Assembly: GCA_025359625.1 (NCBI GenBank)
Contig: JANYFT010000365.1
Location: 23,042-87,041 of the forward strand
DNA length: 64,000 bases
Direction of reading: 5' to 3'
DNA from: Ferruginibacter sp.
Lineage (GTDB): Bacteria > Bacteroidota > Bacteroidia > Chitinophagales > Chitinophagaceae
Shown piece after piece: positions 16,331 to 26,063 of the stretch (positions are counted from its first letter, which is position 1; the number at the start of each line of letters is the position of its first letter). Both the position numbers and the translations under genes were made by a program. The notes beneath the pieces are model-generated. The model saw only the letters and a program-made list of their open reading frames with translations. It was not told where the DNA came from and did no database searches.

Positions 16331-18943
16331 ATGGCCAAAGCCACAACAGAAACACCGCTCATGCAGCAACACAATGCCATCAAGGCCCGCTACCCTGATG
16401 CTATTTTGTTATTCAGGGTAGGTGATTTTTACGAAACTTTTGGCCAGGATGCTGTTACAACTTCTGCTGTGCTTGGCATTACGCTGACCAAAAGAAACAA
16501 TGGCGATGCCAATTCTTCGCAGTTAGCGGGTTTCCCCCACCATGCGCTGGATACTTATTTACACAAACTGGTAAAGGCCGGTTACAGGGTTGCCATTTGT
16601 GATCAGTTGGAAGATCCCAAACAAGCCAAAGGAATTGTAAAGCGTGGCGTAACTGAACTGGTTACCCCTGGTGTGGCTACCAGCGATAAATTATTAGAGC
16701 ATAACAGCAACAACTTTTTAGCTGCCATTCATTTTGAAGAAAATAAAACAGGCGTTGCCTTTTTAGATATTAGCACCGGCGAATTTTTTATTGCAGAAGG
16801 CGATAAAGAATATGCGGATAAATTGTTGCAAAGCCTTAAGCCCGCTGAAGTAATTTTTCAACGCAACAGGCAAAAATTTTTTAAAGAATATTTTGGCAAT
16901 AAATTTTTTACCTATGCTTTGGATGAATGGGTATTTGCAGCAGCCTACGCACAAGAAAGTTTATTAAAACATTTTGGCACGCACAGCCTTAAAGGTTTTG
17001 GTATTGAAAGTTTGCACCAGGGTATTATTGCAGCAGGGGCCATCCTTCATTATTTAAAAGATACAGAGCATCCCAACCTGGGGCATATCACTTCTATACA
17101 ACGAATTGACAGGGACGAGCATTTGTGGATGGACCGTTTTACCATCCGTAATTTAGAATTATTTGGCGGCGCCGAAGGCAGCAATACTTTATTAAAAGTG
17201 CTGGACAATACCGTATCGCCTATGGGCGCCCGTATGTTGAAACGCTGGATGGTATTACCTTTAAACAATCTTTCAAAAATTCAGGAGCGGTTAGACACGG
17301 TAGAGTTTTTTATCAAAGAAATTGATATAAGAAATAAAATTACCCAACATGTTAAGCAGGCCGGTGATGTAGAAAGGTTGGTAAGTAAAGTGCCTTTAAA
17401 AAAAGTTAACCCCAGGGAGGTGTTACAAATTGCCAAAGGGCTTCAACAAGTGCAAGCTATCAAAACTATTTGTTTAACACTTAACAACAGCTACCTGCAA
17501 CGTCTGGGTGATTCTTTAAACCCCTGTACTTTTATTGTTGAAAAAATAGTGAAAGAGATCAGTGAAAACCCTCCTGCACTTGCTTCTAAAGGTGGCATGA
17601 TTGCAAGGGGCATTGATGAAGAACTGGATGCTTTAAGAAAGATTAGCAGCGGAGGAAAAGAATACCTGATAGAACTGCAACAGAAGGAAGCACTGGCAAC
17701 CGGCATCTCTTCTTTAAAAATAAGTTTCAACAATGTATTTGGGTATTATTTGGAAGTGACCAACCTGCACAAAAGCAAAGTACCCAACACGTGGATACGC
17801 AAGCAAACACTGGCCAATGCAGAACGGTACATTACGCCTGAGTTAAAAGAATACGAAGAAAAAATTGTTGGTGCAGAGGATAAGATTTTACAGATAGAAA
17901 TGCAGCTCTTTGAAAAGTTATTAAATGAGCTGCAGGATTATATTGCTCCCATGCAAGTGAATGGTAATGTGCTGGCAGTGTTGGATTGCATTACCTGTTT
18001 TGCCAATAATGCATTACAGTTTAACTACAAAAAACCATTGCTGAATGACGGGCATATTTTAGACATCAAAGGTAGCCGTCATCCGGTTATAGAACGGCAC
18101 TTACCCGTTGGCGATAGTTATATTGACAATGATATTGTATTGGATCCGGCAACACAGCAGATCATTATTTTAACCGGCCCAAACATGAGTGGAAAAAGTG
18201 CCATCCTGCGGCAAACAGCCTTGATTACTTTGATGGCGCACATGGGAAGTTTTGTACCGGCAAGCGATGCAAAAATTCCGCTGACGGATAAGATATTTAC
18301 CAGGGTTGGTGCCAGTGATAACCTGAGTGGTGGTGAAAGTACTTTCATGGTAGAGATGAATGAAACCGCCAGTATCATCAACAATATTACTTCCAGAAGT
18401 TTAATTTTACTGGATGAAATTGGAAGAGGCACTTCTACTTACGATGGTATTTCTATTGCCTGGAGCATTGTGGAATATCTGCATAAAAGCAGCCATCAAC
18501 CCAAAACATTATTTGCTACACACTACCACGAACTAAATGAACTGGAGAACAAATTACCGGGTGTAAAAAACTACCACGTTACCAACAAAGAAGTTGGCAA
18601 TAAAATTATTTTTTTACGCAAGTTAGCTCCCGGTGGCAGCATCCATAGTTTTGGTATTCATGTAGCCCGTATGGCAGGAATGCCGCCCAGCCTCATTGAG
18701 AGGGCAAACGAAATTTTACTACAGTTAGAAAAAAGCAGGAACAGTGCTGATGACGACCAGTCTGTAAATCTGGGGCAAACCGTAAAAAATTTACATTCAC
18801 CTAAAGTACAACTCAGTATTTTTGATGCCCATTCAGTTACTTTTGAAGAAATCCGTTCATTACTAAATGCGGTTGACATTAACCGCTTAACACCCGTTGA
18901 GGCCTTGTTGAAATTGCAGGAGATAAAGGCGAAGATCAAATAA
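16331..18943 (+). CDS. mutS: DNA mismatch repair protein MutS
   Basis: 870 residues, full length. The N-terminal mismatch-binding domain carries the Phe-x-Glu motif in GDFYETFGQD, which stacks on the mispaired base. The connector, lever and clamp follow. The ABC ATPase has Walker A GPNMSGKS (616-623), Walker B LILLDEIGRGTSTYDG and the ATHYHEL switch. A C-terminal helical segment gives dimerisation. The protein recognises mismatches and recruits MutL. The start is the ATG 11 bases after the GC-rich repeat; the gene is transcribed away from the methyltransferase gene. Confidence 0.97.
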   Translation: MAKATTETPLMQQHNAIKARYPDAILLFRVGDFYETFGQDAVTTSAVLGITLTKRNNGDANSSQLAGFPHHALDTYLHKLVKAGYRVAICDQLEDPKQAKGIVKRGVTELVTPGVATSDKLLEHNSNNFLAAIHFEENKTGVAFLDISTGEFFIAEGDKEYADKLLQSLKPAEVIFQRNRQKFFKEYFGNKFFTYALDEWVFAAAYAQESLLKHFGTHSLKGFGIESLHQGIIAAGAILHYLKDTEHPNLGHITSIQRIDRDEHLWMDRFTIRNLELFGGAEGSNTLLKVLDNTVSPMGARMLKRWMVLPLNNLSKIQERLDTVEFFIKEIDIRNKITQHVKQAGDVERLVSKVPLKKVNPREVLQIAKGLQQVQAIKTICLTLNNSYLQRLGDSLNPCTFIVEKIVKEISENPPALASKGGMIARGIDEELDALRKISSGGKEYLIELQQKEALATGISSLKISFNNVFGYYLEVTNLHKSKVPNTWIRKQTLANAERYITPELKEYEEKIVGAEDKILQIEMQLFEKLLNELQDYIAPMQVNGNVLAVLDCITCFANNALQFNYKKPLLNDGHILDIKGSRHPVIERHLPVGDSYIDNDIVLDPATQQIIILTGPNMSGKSAILRQTALITLMAHMGSFVPASDAKIPLTDKIFTRVGASDNLSGGESTFMVEMNETASIINNITSRSLILLDEIGRGTSTYDGISIAWSIVEYLHKSSHQPKTLFATHYHELNELENKLPGVKNYHVTNKEVGNKIIFLRKLAPGGSIHSFGIHVARMAGMPPSLIERANEILLQLEKSRNSADDDQSVNLGQTVKNLHSPKVQLSIFDAHSVTFEEIRSLLNAVDINRLTPVEALLKLQEIKAKIK

Positions 18944-18981
18944 TTTAAGGAACTGGCCGTGCCAAATACTATAGCCTTAAA

Positions 18982-19015
18982 AAAAGTAAAGCCCCAAAGA
19001 TGGGACTTTACTTTT
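18982..19015. terminator. bidirectional terminator between mutS and the S9 peptidase
   Basis: AAAAGTAAAG-C-CCC, loop AAAGAT, GGG-A-CTTTACTTTT: a long stem with A and T runs on both sides, located between convergent genes. Confidence 0.85.
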
Positions 19016-19045
19016 CATTCGCTTTTTATCAATAAAACTCATTTA

Positions 19046-20953
19046 CTATTTTGCCTTCTTTAGATATTTATCTAAAAAAATTTCCATAGCACCATAAAAA
19101 TCAAAACGGTTGTTTTGATTGTGAAAGCCATGGCCTTCATCACTCTTAACCATATATTCTACCTGTATGCCCCTAGCTTGCAAGGCTTTTACCATCTGGT
19201 CACTTTCATCTTTATTTACCCTGGGGTCGTTGGCACCCTGTGCTACAAACAGCGGTACTTTTATTTTATCGGCATGTAATACCGGAGAGGCTTCTGCCAG
19301 CAACACACTATCTTTTGCAGGATCTCCAACCATTTCATGAAACTGGTCAAGATAAGGTTTCCAATATGGAGGAATGGTGTTCATAAAAGTAAAGAGATTA
19401 CTTACACCTACATAGTCAACCGCACAGGCATATAACTCAGGTGTAAAGGTAACACCTGCCAGTGTTGCATAGCCTCCATAGCTGCCCCCGTAAATGGCTA
19501 CACGCTTTGGATCGGCAATACCATTTTTTATAAGATAGGCTACACCATCACTTATATCGTCCTGCATTTTTTTGCCCCATTCTTTAAACGAGGCTTGCCA
19601 AAACTTTTTTCCATAACCGGTGCTGCCGCGATAATTCATCTGCAATACGGCATAACCCCGGTTGGCTAAAAATTGTACTTCCGGATTGTAGCCCCATTCA
19701 TCCCTTGCCCATGGCCCGCCATGCGGATTGATGACCAACGGCAGGTTTGTCGCAACTACTCCATTTGGCAAGGTGAGGTAACCGTCAATAGGTAACCCAT
19801 CCCTTGACATATAGGTAACAGGCTTCATAAAAGCCAGTTCTTTTTCATGGAGCCATGGATAAGCGTCTGCTATTTTTGTGGTGGCCTTTGTGGCAAAATC
19901 ATAAGTATAATAAACGCCGGGTAAGCGATCATTACCAGTCCATACAATGGCTTTTTTTCTTTCATCATCATAAGAAGTAAAATCTACACGATAGTTATTG
20001 AACCTTACTTTTAACCCGTCACTGATTGCTTTACGGCGGGCATCAAAATAATATTCTGCCGCTTTTTTACCCGTCCACGTTACCCGGATCAGTTTTTGTT
20101 CTTTCTTATCATAATCAATACCATCAAGATCATACTCCTTGTTAGCATACAGTTCCTTTTCTTCCTTTTTATTTACAGGATCGTATAAAACCAATGCCAC
20201 TTTATCCCTGCCGATATTGCTTAAGGCATAGAAGTTTTTATTATTTGCATCAAAGGCCTGTGGACTAAACTGCTCTTTAAAATTGGTAGTTAATACTGTA
20301 GCAAAACTGTCTTTTTCAGCAGCACGGTATAAGTAAGTAATATTAACGCCATCTGTTTTAGTAGCCATTCTTATGGTGCCCTTATTATCAACATACCAGC
20401 TATCGTAATTATCTTTATTCTCATACACCAAAGTCAGTTCACCGGTTTCAATATTTATCAGGTAGGGATCAAAATATTCTTTGTTCCTTTTATTTAAATT
20501 GATCATTATTATTTTTTCTTTGCCGGCAATAAAATGAAGATCATCCAGCAAATCTGTGCGATAACCCGGAAAAGGTGTCAAAGCTTTTAAATTTCTGCCA
20601 TCTGTTTGAACTGCAAAAAGTTGAAAATTTTCGTCGCCCCCTACATCCTGCAGATAGAGGATATGATCCCCCTTCCAGAAATAACTGCTGATGCTTCGCA
20701 GCGTATCATTGGTAACCCTGACTGCTTTTGATTCGCCCACCTTTTGCACAAAAATGTTGATCTTTCCTTTATAGTCTGACCGGTATGAAAAATATTTACC
20801 ATTGGGAGAAATACGAAAACCTGATTTTTCGGGGTTTTTAAAAAAAGATTTCATGTCTATCAGCTTTGCAGGATTGGCTTTTGACTGCGGCCCCTGTGAA
20901 ATGGCCTGCACAACTATAACTGAGGCAAGTGTGAACAAAAGTAATTTTTTCAT
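19046..20953 (-). CDS. S9 family prolyl-oligopeptidase-like peptidase, exported
   Basis: 635 residues from the ATG at 20953, which gives a proper signal peptide (MKKLLLFTLASVIVVQAISQ). A longer frame begins at a TTG at 21013, but that codon is next to a -7 promoter box. Residues about 30-370 are a beta-propeller; about 390-635 are an alpha/beta hydrolase with nucleophile Ser in YGGSYGGYAT, Asp in GANDPRV and His in DEGHGFHNQ. The family (acylaminoacyl or dipeptidyl peptidases) trims short peptides in the periplasm, probably for nutrition. Monocistronic. Confidence 0.92.
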   Translation of the reverse strand: MKKLLLFTLASVIVVQAISQGPQSKANPAKLIDMKSFFKNPEKSGFRISPNGKYFSYRSDYKGKINIFVQKVGESKAVRVTNDTLRSISSYFWKGDHILYLQDVGGDENFQLFAVQTDGRNLKALTPFPGYRTDLLDDLHFIAGKEKIIMINLNKRNKEYFDPYLINIETGELTLVYENKDNYDSWYVDNKGTIRMATKTDGVNITYLYRAAEKDSFATVLTTNFKEQFSPQAFDANNKNFYALSNIGRDKVALVLYDPVNKKEEKELYANKEYDLDGIDYDKKEQKLIRVTWTGKKAAEYYFDARRKAISDGLKVRFNNYRVDFTSYDDERKKAIVWTGNDRLPGVYYTYDFATKATTKIADAYPWLHEKELAFMKPVTYMSRDGLPIDGYLTLPNGVVATNLPLVINPHGGPWARDEWGYNPEVQFLANRGYAVLQMNYRGSTGYGKKFWQASFKEWGKKMQDDISDGVAYLIKNGIADPKRVAIYGGSYGGYATLAGVTFTPELYACAVDYVGVSNLFTFMNTIPPYWKPYLDQFHEMVGDPAKDSVLLAEASPVLHADKIKVPLFVAQGANDPRVNKDESDQMVKALQARGIQVEYMVKSDEGHGFHNQNNRFDFYGAMEIFLDKYLKKAK

Positions 20954-21000
20954 CAGCGTTGTTTTGTTTGTTTTTGAAGGATGGTTTGGTAGGCCCGCTA

Positions 21001-21031
21001 CAAATATATACAAATTGGGTATGTGTTACAA
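21001..21031 (-). promoter_or_regulatory. promoter of the S9 peptidase gene
   Basis: On the minus strand a TATATTTG -7 box (21008-21001) is preceded, after 20 bases, by a TTG (21031-21029) in the context GGTTG, close to the TTTG -33 consensus. The predicted transcript starts a few tens of bases before the ATG at 20953. It is the best promoter seen in the window. Confidence 0.6.
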
Positions 21032-21178
21032 CCGCAGCGGCATGGGAATATTTTTCAAGATAGCTCATATTGCCATTGATACACCAGGTGAATATTATTT
21101 TTAGAGAGACACCCTCAGTGAAAAAAGGTTTTTATCTGGCGATGTAACTGAATTGCAGCACGGTGTTTTTTACATGAA

Positions 21179-21880
21179 CTATTCAACTGATTGATTGATC
21201 ATCCTTGTATTTCGATACACGCTAATACCTCCCATAACAATTAGGTACTGGGCAACACAATAAGTAAACATGATAAAAAAAACGGATTGTGAAAAAGAAT
21301 GATAAAATTTGTTGATAGCCAGCAGGGTATCAGACAATACAAAACTTGTAGCACCTGCAATAAATAGCAGGCCTGTTTTAAAATCTATTTTTTTAGATTG
21401 CCACAAAGCCATATTCATCATGGCGGCCAATACAATAGCATAAACGGTAACAGGAATTTTAAGATCACCCAATGATGGGTATAACTTGTACAATAAAATA
21501 AAAACATAAGCCACTACAGGCAACAATATTAGTAAATTCTGTTGCCGTATTTTTTTAGGTTGCGCCGAAAGCCTGCTAAAATAAAAGATGTAAAAGAGGT
21601 GGCCGCATAAAAAACTGGCCAACCCCAAAATAAAGAATACAGGGTAGCTATTTTCAAACATCAGCAATACATCGCCCAGCCAGCAAAACAATAAACCTGT
21701 TATTAACAACCGGCTGCTATTTGCTTTTGTGTGCAGTGTTTCATTTATAAACAAATATATAAGGCAGGGTATCAGCAATGGCTTTATAGCATAATGCAAA
21801 GCTGCTATATTAAAAGTATTAGTTACAATATCTATGATGCAAAGTATCCAAAAAGTGGAGGTAATTATTTTACTTTTCAT
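21179..21880 (-). CDS. YhhN-family membrane protein (lysoplasmalogenase-like)
   Basis: 233 residues with about eight transmembrane helices. The family marks AIKPLLIPCLIYLF, LLFCWLGDVLLMF and FILGLASFLCGHLFYIFYFSR identify the YhhN/TMEM86 family. Mammalian TMEM86B hydrolyses the vinyl-ether bond of lysoplasmalogen; in bacteria the substrate is not settled. The conserved Asp in WLGDVLL is present. It lies upstream of the S9 gene with no evident operon link. Confidence 0.83.
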   Translation of the reverse strand: MKSKIITSTFWILCIIDIVTNTFNIAALHYAIKPLLIPCLIYLFINETLHTKANSSRLLITGLLFCWLGDVLLMFENSYPVFFILGLASFLCGHLFYIFYFSRLSAQPKKIRQQNLLILLPVVAYVFILLYKLYPSLGDLKIPVTVYAIVLAAMMNMALWQSKKIDFKTGLLFIAGATSFVLSDTLLAINKFYHSFSQSVFFIMFTYCVAQYLIVMGGISVYRNTRMINQSVE

Positions 21881-22214
21881 ACCTACAAGATAGAAAGAAA
21901 AAAACTTGTAAAAAGTATTTTCATAGCTTTCTGATGCAAAACAAACCGTTCAATAATAATTTCTGCAATAGTTTGCCTATCGTACATCTGAACTTCACCG
22001 GCATCATTATTTTTCAATCTCTATAAAAAAATATTACAAAAACAGGCAAGTTTTTTATTTCTGTATTTTTCACAAATAATTATCCATCAAATAGGGAATT
22101 TAAAAGGGAACTTTTGTATTTTCCATATTCTATTACTTTATCTTACAAAAAGACTCCTTTTAAAAATTGCTTTAATGAGGAGCGGCCCTATAGCTTTTTA
22201 AAGCATCCTTTATT

Positions 22215-22222
22215 TACCTTTG
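22215..22222 (+). promoter_or_regulatory. candidate -7 box (TACCTTTG) before the T9SS cargo gene
   Basis: A perfect TAnnTTTG that contains the first possible TTG start of the following frame, which argues for translation beginning at the ATG at 22232 instead. No TTTG -33 box at the expected distance. The rest of 21881-22214 is AT-rich with no other feature. Confidence 0.4.
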
Positions 22223-22231
22223 ACGCATTAT

Positions 22232-24235
22232 ATGATTAAATGTAGGCTAGTTATTATTTTATGTATTTGTTTATTTGCAGTAAATGGATATGCTCAAACC
22301 TGCAATGGTTTGGGGCAAAATCCCGGTACGGCATTTCCAGTTTGTGGCACGTCTAGTTTTATACAGGGTTCAGTGCCCATTTGTGGAGGCAGGGCTGTTC
22401 CAGGGCCCTGTGGCAGCACCTTGTTAACAGATATAAATCCCTACTGGTACAAGTTTACTTGCTTTACATCAGGCACGCTGGCATTTGTTATATCGCCCAA
22501 TATAGCAAGTGATGATTATGACTGGCAACTGTTTGATGTTACCAACAAAAACCCGGGGAATGTGTACACGGATGCTTCTATGTTTGTAGCCTGCAACTGG
22601 AGTGGTGACCCTGGCAATACAGGTGCTAATAACATGGGTACATCTTTGCAAAGATGTGACGGACCAGGTGTACCGGTATTTAGTACTATGCCCACACTTG
22701 TTGCCGGACATCAATATATTTTATTGGTTAGCCATTTTTCAGGAGATTCTCAAAGTGGTTACAGATTAGTATTCGTAGGTGGAACGGCTAATATAACAGA
22801 CCCTGTAAAACCTCATCTGCTGGCTGCAAGGGCCGCCTGCGACGGCACTACAATTTCTGTTAAGCTTAATAAAAATATGAAGTGCAGCAGTGTGAATGCA
22901 GATGGCAGCGATTTTATTGTTACACCAGCCATTGCACCCATCATAGGTGCCATTGGAGTTGGTTGCACCAGCAGTTTCGATATGGATTCTGTTGTAATTA
23001 CGCTTGGTAGTGCGCTGCCACCCGGCAAATACAAGATTACCGTAAAACCGAATGATAATCTTTTAGATAACTGTAATAATTTTATCCCTTCGGAAGATAC
23101 TTTGGACGTTACTGTTTATCCGTTAATACCCACTCCAATGGGAAGCCTTAATCAATTTGGCTGTGCACCAGATGTTTTACAATTGCTTTTCAGAGATCCT
23201 ATCCGTTGTAGTTCTATTGCGGCAGACGGAAGTGATTTTATTGTAACAGGTAGTGCTGCTGTAACAGTTGCAGGCGCTGCAGGAATTTGCAATGCAGATG
23301 GGCTTACAACTATTATCCAGGTAAAATTGGCAGCGCCCATTCAACAGGCTGGTACTTTTAAAATTCAATTGGTAACAGGTTTGGATGGTAATACGATTAT
23401 TAACGAATGCGGGGTAGAAACCGCCACAGGTGGTAGTGTAAATTTTAATACAAAAGATACCGTGTCCGCAGTATTTGCATCCTCCATTCAATATGGATGT
23501 GCTGCAGACGTTATTGAATATACTCATGATGGTAATAATGGAGTAAATACCTGGCTATGGAATTTTGATAATACTGTTATGAGTACAGCAAAAGATACCA
23601 CGATTAATTATACTTTATTTGGACCAAAACAAGCCACGCTCATTGTAAGCAATGGCACTTGCAGGGATACCGCCACTGCTACCATTTTTTTAGACAATGC
23701 CATAAAAGCATTGTTTGAATCAACAGAAAATGTTTGTCCTGGCGACCCTGCAACATTTATTGATAAGAGCACCGGCAGCCTCAATAATTCCTGGGCATGG
23801 ACCTTTAATAACGGTAACGTAAGTACGCTACAGGCCCCGCCAAAACAATTTTACCCATCTTCCAATATTATTCATACTGTGCAGGTTCAGTTAATTGTTA
23901 CAAATAGTATTGGCTGCTCAGATACCGCCACCAAAAGTATTACGGTAGTTGGCAACTGTTTTATTGCTATCCCCAAAGGGTTTTCGCCAAACGGGGATGG
24001 ATTAAATGACTACCTGTACCCTACCAATGCCTATAAAGCAAAAGATCTGTTATTCAGGGTATATAACCGGGTGGGCCAGCAACTTTTTGAAACCCGTGAC
24101 TGGACAAATAAATGGGATGGCACTTATAAAGGAAGTCCTCAGGATCCCGGCACTTATGTATGGGTTTTGAATTATACCAATGTAGATACGGGTAAAAGGT
24201 TTGAATTAAAAGGCACAACGGTACTGATAAGGTAG
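22232..24235 (+). CDS. secreted protein with PKD domains and T9SS type B C-terminal sorting domain
   Basis: 667 residues. A signal peptide (MIKCRLVIILCICLFAVNGYAQ) is followed by a Cys-rich domain. Two related Ig-like repeats come next, each with CSS(V/I)xADGSDFIVT, at about 200-300 and 315-410. Two PKD-type segments follow (NTWLWNFDN; NSWAWTFNNGN). The last 85 residues are a gliding-motility-associated C-terminal domain (IPKGFSPNGDGLNDYL ... VLNYTNVDTGKRFELKGTTVLIR), the type B signal for the type IX secretion system. It is therefore exported across the outer membrane and surface-bound or released; adhesin-like rather than enzymatic. The ATG at 22232 is preferred over a TTG at 22220. Confidence 0.88.
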   Translation: MIKCRLVIILCICLFAVNGYAQTCNGLGQNPGTAFPVCGTSSFIQGSVPICGGRAVPGPCGSTLLTDINPYWYKFTCFTSGTLAFVISPNIASDDYDWQLFDVTNKNPGNVYTDASMFVACNWSGDPGNTGANNMGTSLQRCDGPGVPVFSTMPTLVAGHQYILLVSHFSGDSQSGYRLVFVGGTANITDPVKPHLLAARAACDGTTISVKLNKNMKCSSVNADGSDFIVTPAIAPIIGAIGVGCTSSFDMDSVVITLGSALPPGKYKITVKPNDNLLDNCNNFIPSEDTLDVTVYPLIPTPMGSLNQFGCAPDVLQLLFRDPIRCSSIAADGSDFIVTGSAAVTVAGAAGICNADGLTTIIQVKLAAPIQQAGTFKIQLVTGLDGNTIINECGVETATGGSVNFNTKDTVSAVFASSIQYGCAADVIEYTHDGNNGVNTWLWNFDNTVMSTAKDTTINYTLFGPKQATLIVSNGTCRDTATATIFLDNAIKALFESTENVCPGDPATFIDKSTGSLNNSWAWTFNNGNVSTLQAPPKQFYPSSNIIHTVQVQLIVTNSIGCSDTATKSITVVGNCFIAIPKGFSPNGDGLNDYLYPTNAYKAKDLLFRVYNRVGQQLFETRDWTNKWDGTYKGSPQDPGTYVWVLNYTNVDTGKRFELKGTTVLIR

Positions 24236-24293
24236 CAATAACTTCATTAAATTTTCCCGTTACAACTAATCAGATGGTTAACTGGGGGCATAG

Positions 24294-24335
24294 GCATATT
24301 AATATGCGACATTGGCACCGGGCAGCACTGGTGCC
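24294..24335. other. two adjacent inverted repeats between convergent genes
   Basis: A perfect 14-base palindrome GCATATTAATATGC (24294-24307), then GGCACC (24314-24319) pairing with GGTGCC (24330-24335). Neither is followed by a T run, so they are atypical terminators. They lie in the 162-base gap between the T9SS cargo gene and the HTTM gene. Confidence 0.55.
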
Positions 24336-24397
24336 GGTTACCACACAGGATAACTATGTTTCACTGAGATAGCAAATAGAATAAGCAAACCATATTT

Positions 24398-25324
24398 TCA
24401 GTATAAACCGGTAGCTACTCCAGTTTTGTTTCGCCAAAAATATGACTTCATTTTTTGCCCAAAATCCTGCATTTTCCTATTGGGTAAAAACAATCCGTAA
24501 GTCAAAACAAAAATAACTTCAAAACCGTATATCATTAAGAAAATATAGATGCAAACATGAAAAAGTATGCCTGCTACCAGTAAGGGTTTACGCATTTTTT
24601 TTATCCAAATCAGTAGGGGGAAAAGCAATTCAAAAAGCAGGGTACCGTAATTGCTTGCATAATCTAACCACCGCTGCTGAACAATGTATTTATTAAAAGG
24701 TGTGCCAATATATCTTTCCATTGACAAAGCATAATAAGTAGCCTCCCCATGCCACCAAACCGGTTCCATTATTTTTGCTAATCCCGATGAAAAATAAGCA
24801 ATGCAAAGCTGTAACATAATGGAAAGTGCAGCGAGGTTACTTAAAAGGTTTTGAAATTTTCTTTTATCATTATCCCTGTTTTTTTGTTTACACAAAACAA
24901 AATACTGGTACGAATTGGCAAAAATAAGATAGAACAATATCAGCTTTGCCAGTGCATCCCCCCCATTAACAAACGACGAATTCATTTTTTGCAAAGCACA
25001 CTGCAGGGCAAAAAGTAATAATGCAGTAAACCATCTGCCGGTGCCAGCCATGTTCAAAAAAATTACCGCAATATATGTTGCCATAAACCACAGATAATAA
25101 TTCTTTACCAGCAAAAAGCCTCCTGTAGGTAAACGGTTAATGAAATTATTTTTTGATACCACAAAACCTGAATGCCCATATAACAAATCCATGCTGCCCC
25201 AGTTGATACAGACCTCTTTTAATAACCAGCAACTGATGGCTACCCTTAAAAAAGCCAGGTAAAAACATTTATAGTTTTCCAGTTGCAGCCGATGCCAGTA
25301 ATATTTTATTTGCTGTTGTATCAT
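24398..25324 (-). CDS. HTTM-domain membrane protein (SdpB-like)
   Basis: 308 residues with six or more transmembrane helices. The HTTM signature is visible: an early YLAFLRVAISCWLL helix, SFVNGGDALAKLILFYLIFANSYQY, and CIAYFSSGLAKIMEPVWWHGEATYYAL. HTTM is the membrane core of vitamin K-dependent gamma-carboxylases and of Bacillus SdpB, which matures the SdpC killing peptide. No gamma-carboxylase C-terminal domain is present. The start overlaps the stop of the preceding gene by 4 bases (ATGA type), so the two are translationally coupled. Confidence 0.82.
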   Translation of the reverse strand: MIQQQIKYYWHRLQLENYKCFYLAFLRVAISCWLLKEVCINWGSMDLLYGHSGFVVSKNNFINRLPTGGFLLVKNYYLWFMATYIAVIFLNMAGTGRWFTALLLFALQCALQKMNSSFVNGGDALAKLILFYLIFANSYQYFVLCKQKNRDNDKRKFQNLLSNLAALSIMLQLCIAYFSSGLAKIMEPVWWHGEATYYALSMERYIGTPFNKYIVQQRWLDYASNYGTLLFELLFPLLIWIKKMRKPLLVAGILFHVCIYIFLMIYGFEVIFVLTYGLFLPNRKMQDFGQKMKSYFWRNKTGVATGLY

Positions 25325-25974
25325 TGACCAAAAGGCTTAAAGGGAGTTTCAAAAACAAGGGTTTCTTTTGACAATAAATTTGTATTGGACATTTGGTTAA
25401 AAGGGCGGGTTTTTTTTTCTGTAATTACAATTTTTAGTTCTTTATCAGTTGTATCAATCTGCCTTTGCTTTAAAACTATGATAGCATAATTTTTTAAAGT
25501 TGACAGGTAAGCATTATAATTTTTGTTGTATGTAAAAGCTGCTATTGCATTGGATATATACAAAGAATCTTTTGTTTCCGAAAGGCCTTCTGCCGGCTTC
25601 TTTTTATTTGACCAAATGGTAAGCTTAACATTTAGTACGTTATTATTTACAAGATGGTCAATAATATTTTCTCTTTGGTTAAATGGGGCATTATGTTGTT
25701 TTTGCAGCGAAATATTTTCCAGCACTTCTATTGTATCTGTCTTATCCGGCCTGGTGATATCCCTTACAATAAAATATAACCTGTCATTAAAAGTGCTGGG
25801 GGGTGTAAATAATCTCCAGGTAGTACCAAAAATATTTCTAAACCGTGGGGCCCTGCTTATTATAATTTTTTTTGCATGATTTGAAGGCATCGCCAAAATA
25901 AAAATACCTGCCCAATACAAAAAAAAAGTGCCAATGCACAGGTAAGATAATATTCTGTAGAAAGGATTTTTCAT
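25321..25974 (-). CDS. single-pass membrane protein partnered with HTTM (SdpA/DUF5819-like)
   Basis: 217 residues. One N-terminal transmembrane helix (ILSYLCIGTFFLYWAGIFILAM) is followed by a large extracytoplasmic domain. Just after the membrane comes GTTWRLFTPPSTFNDRLYF, resembling the W-x-LF-x-P motif of SdpA/DUF5819 proteins that accompany HTTM proteins. The rest is not recognised. Coupled by a 4-base overlap to the HTTM gene downstream. Function inferred: the pair may act together on a membrane or exported substrate. Confidence 0.68.
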   Translation of the reverse strand: MKNPFYRILSYLCIGTFFLYWAGIFILAMPSNHAKKIIISRAPRFRNIFGTTWRLFTPPSTFNDRLYFIVRDITRPDKTDTIEVLENISLQKQHNAPFNQRENIIDHLVNNNVLNVKLTIWSNKKKPAEGLSETKDSLYISNAIAAFTYNKNYNAYLSTLKNYAIIVLKQRQIDTTDKELKIVITEKKTRPFNQMSNTNLLSKETLVFETPFKPFGQ

Positions 25975-26063
25975 GTGTAATGATCAATAAAAATATTTCA
26001 CTTAAAAAAAGATTTAGTAAATAATAAACATTACACTCCAATCAAATACATTGTCGAAAAAAA

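Noticed and set aside
20954-21013. Extended N-terminus of the S9 peptidase from a TTG
   Set aside because: The extension would precede a perfect signal peptide and its first codons overlap the TATATTTG promoter box.
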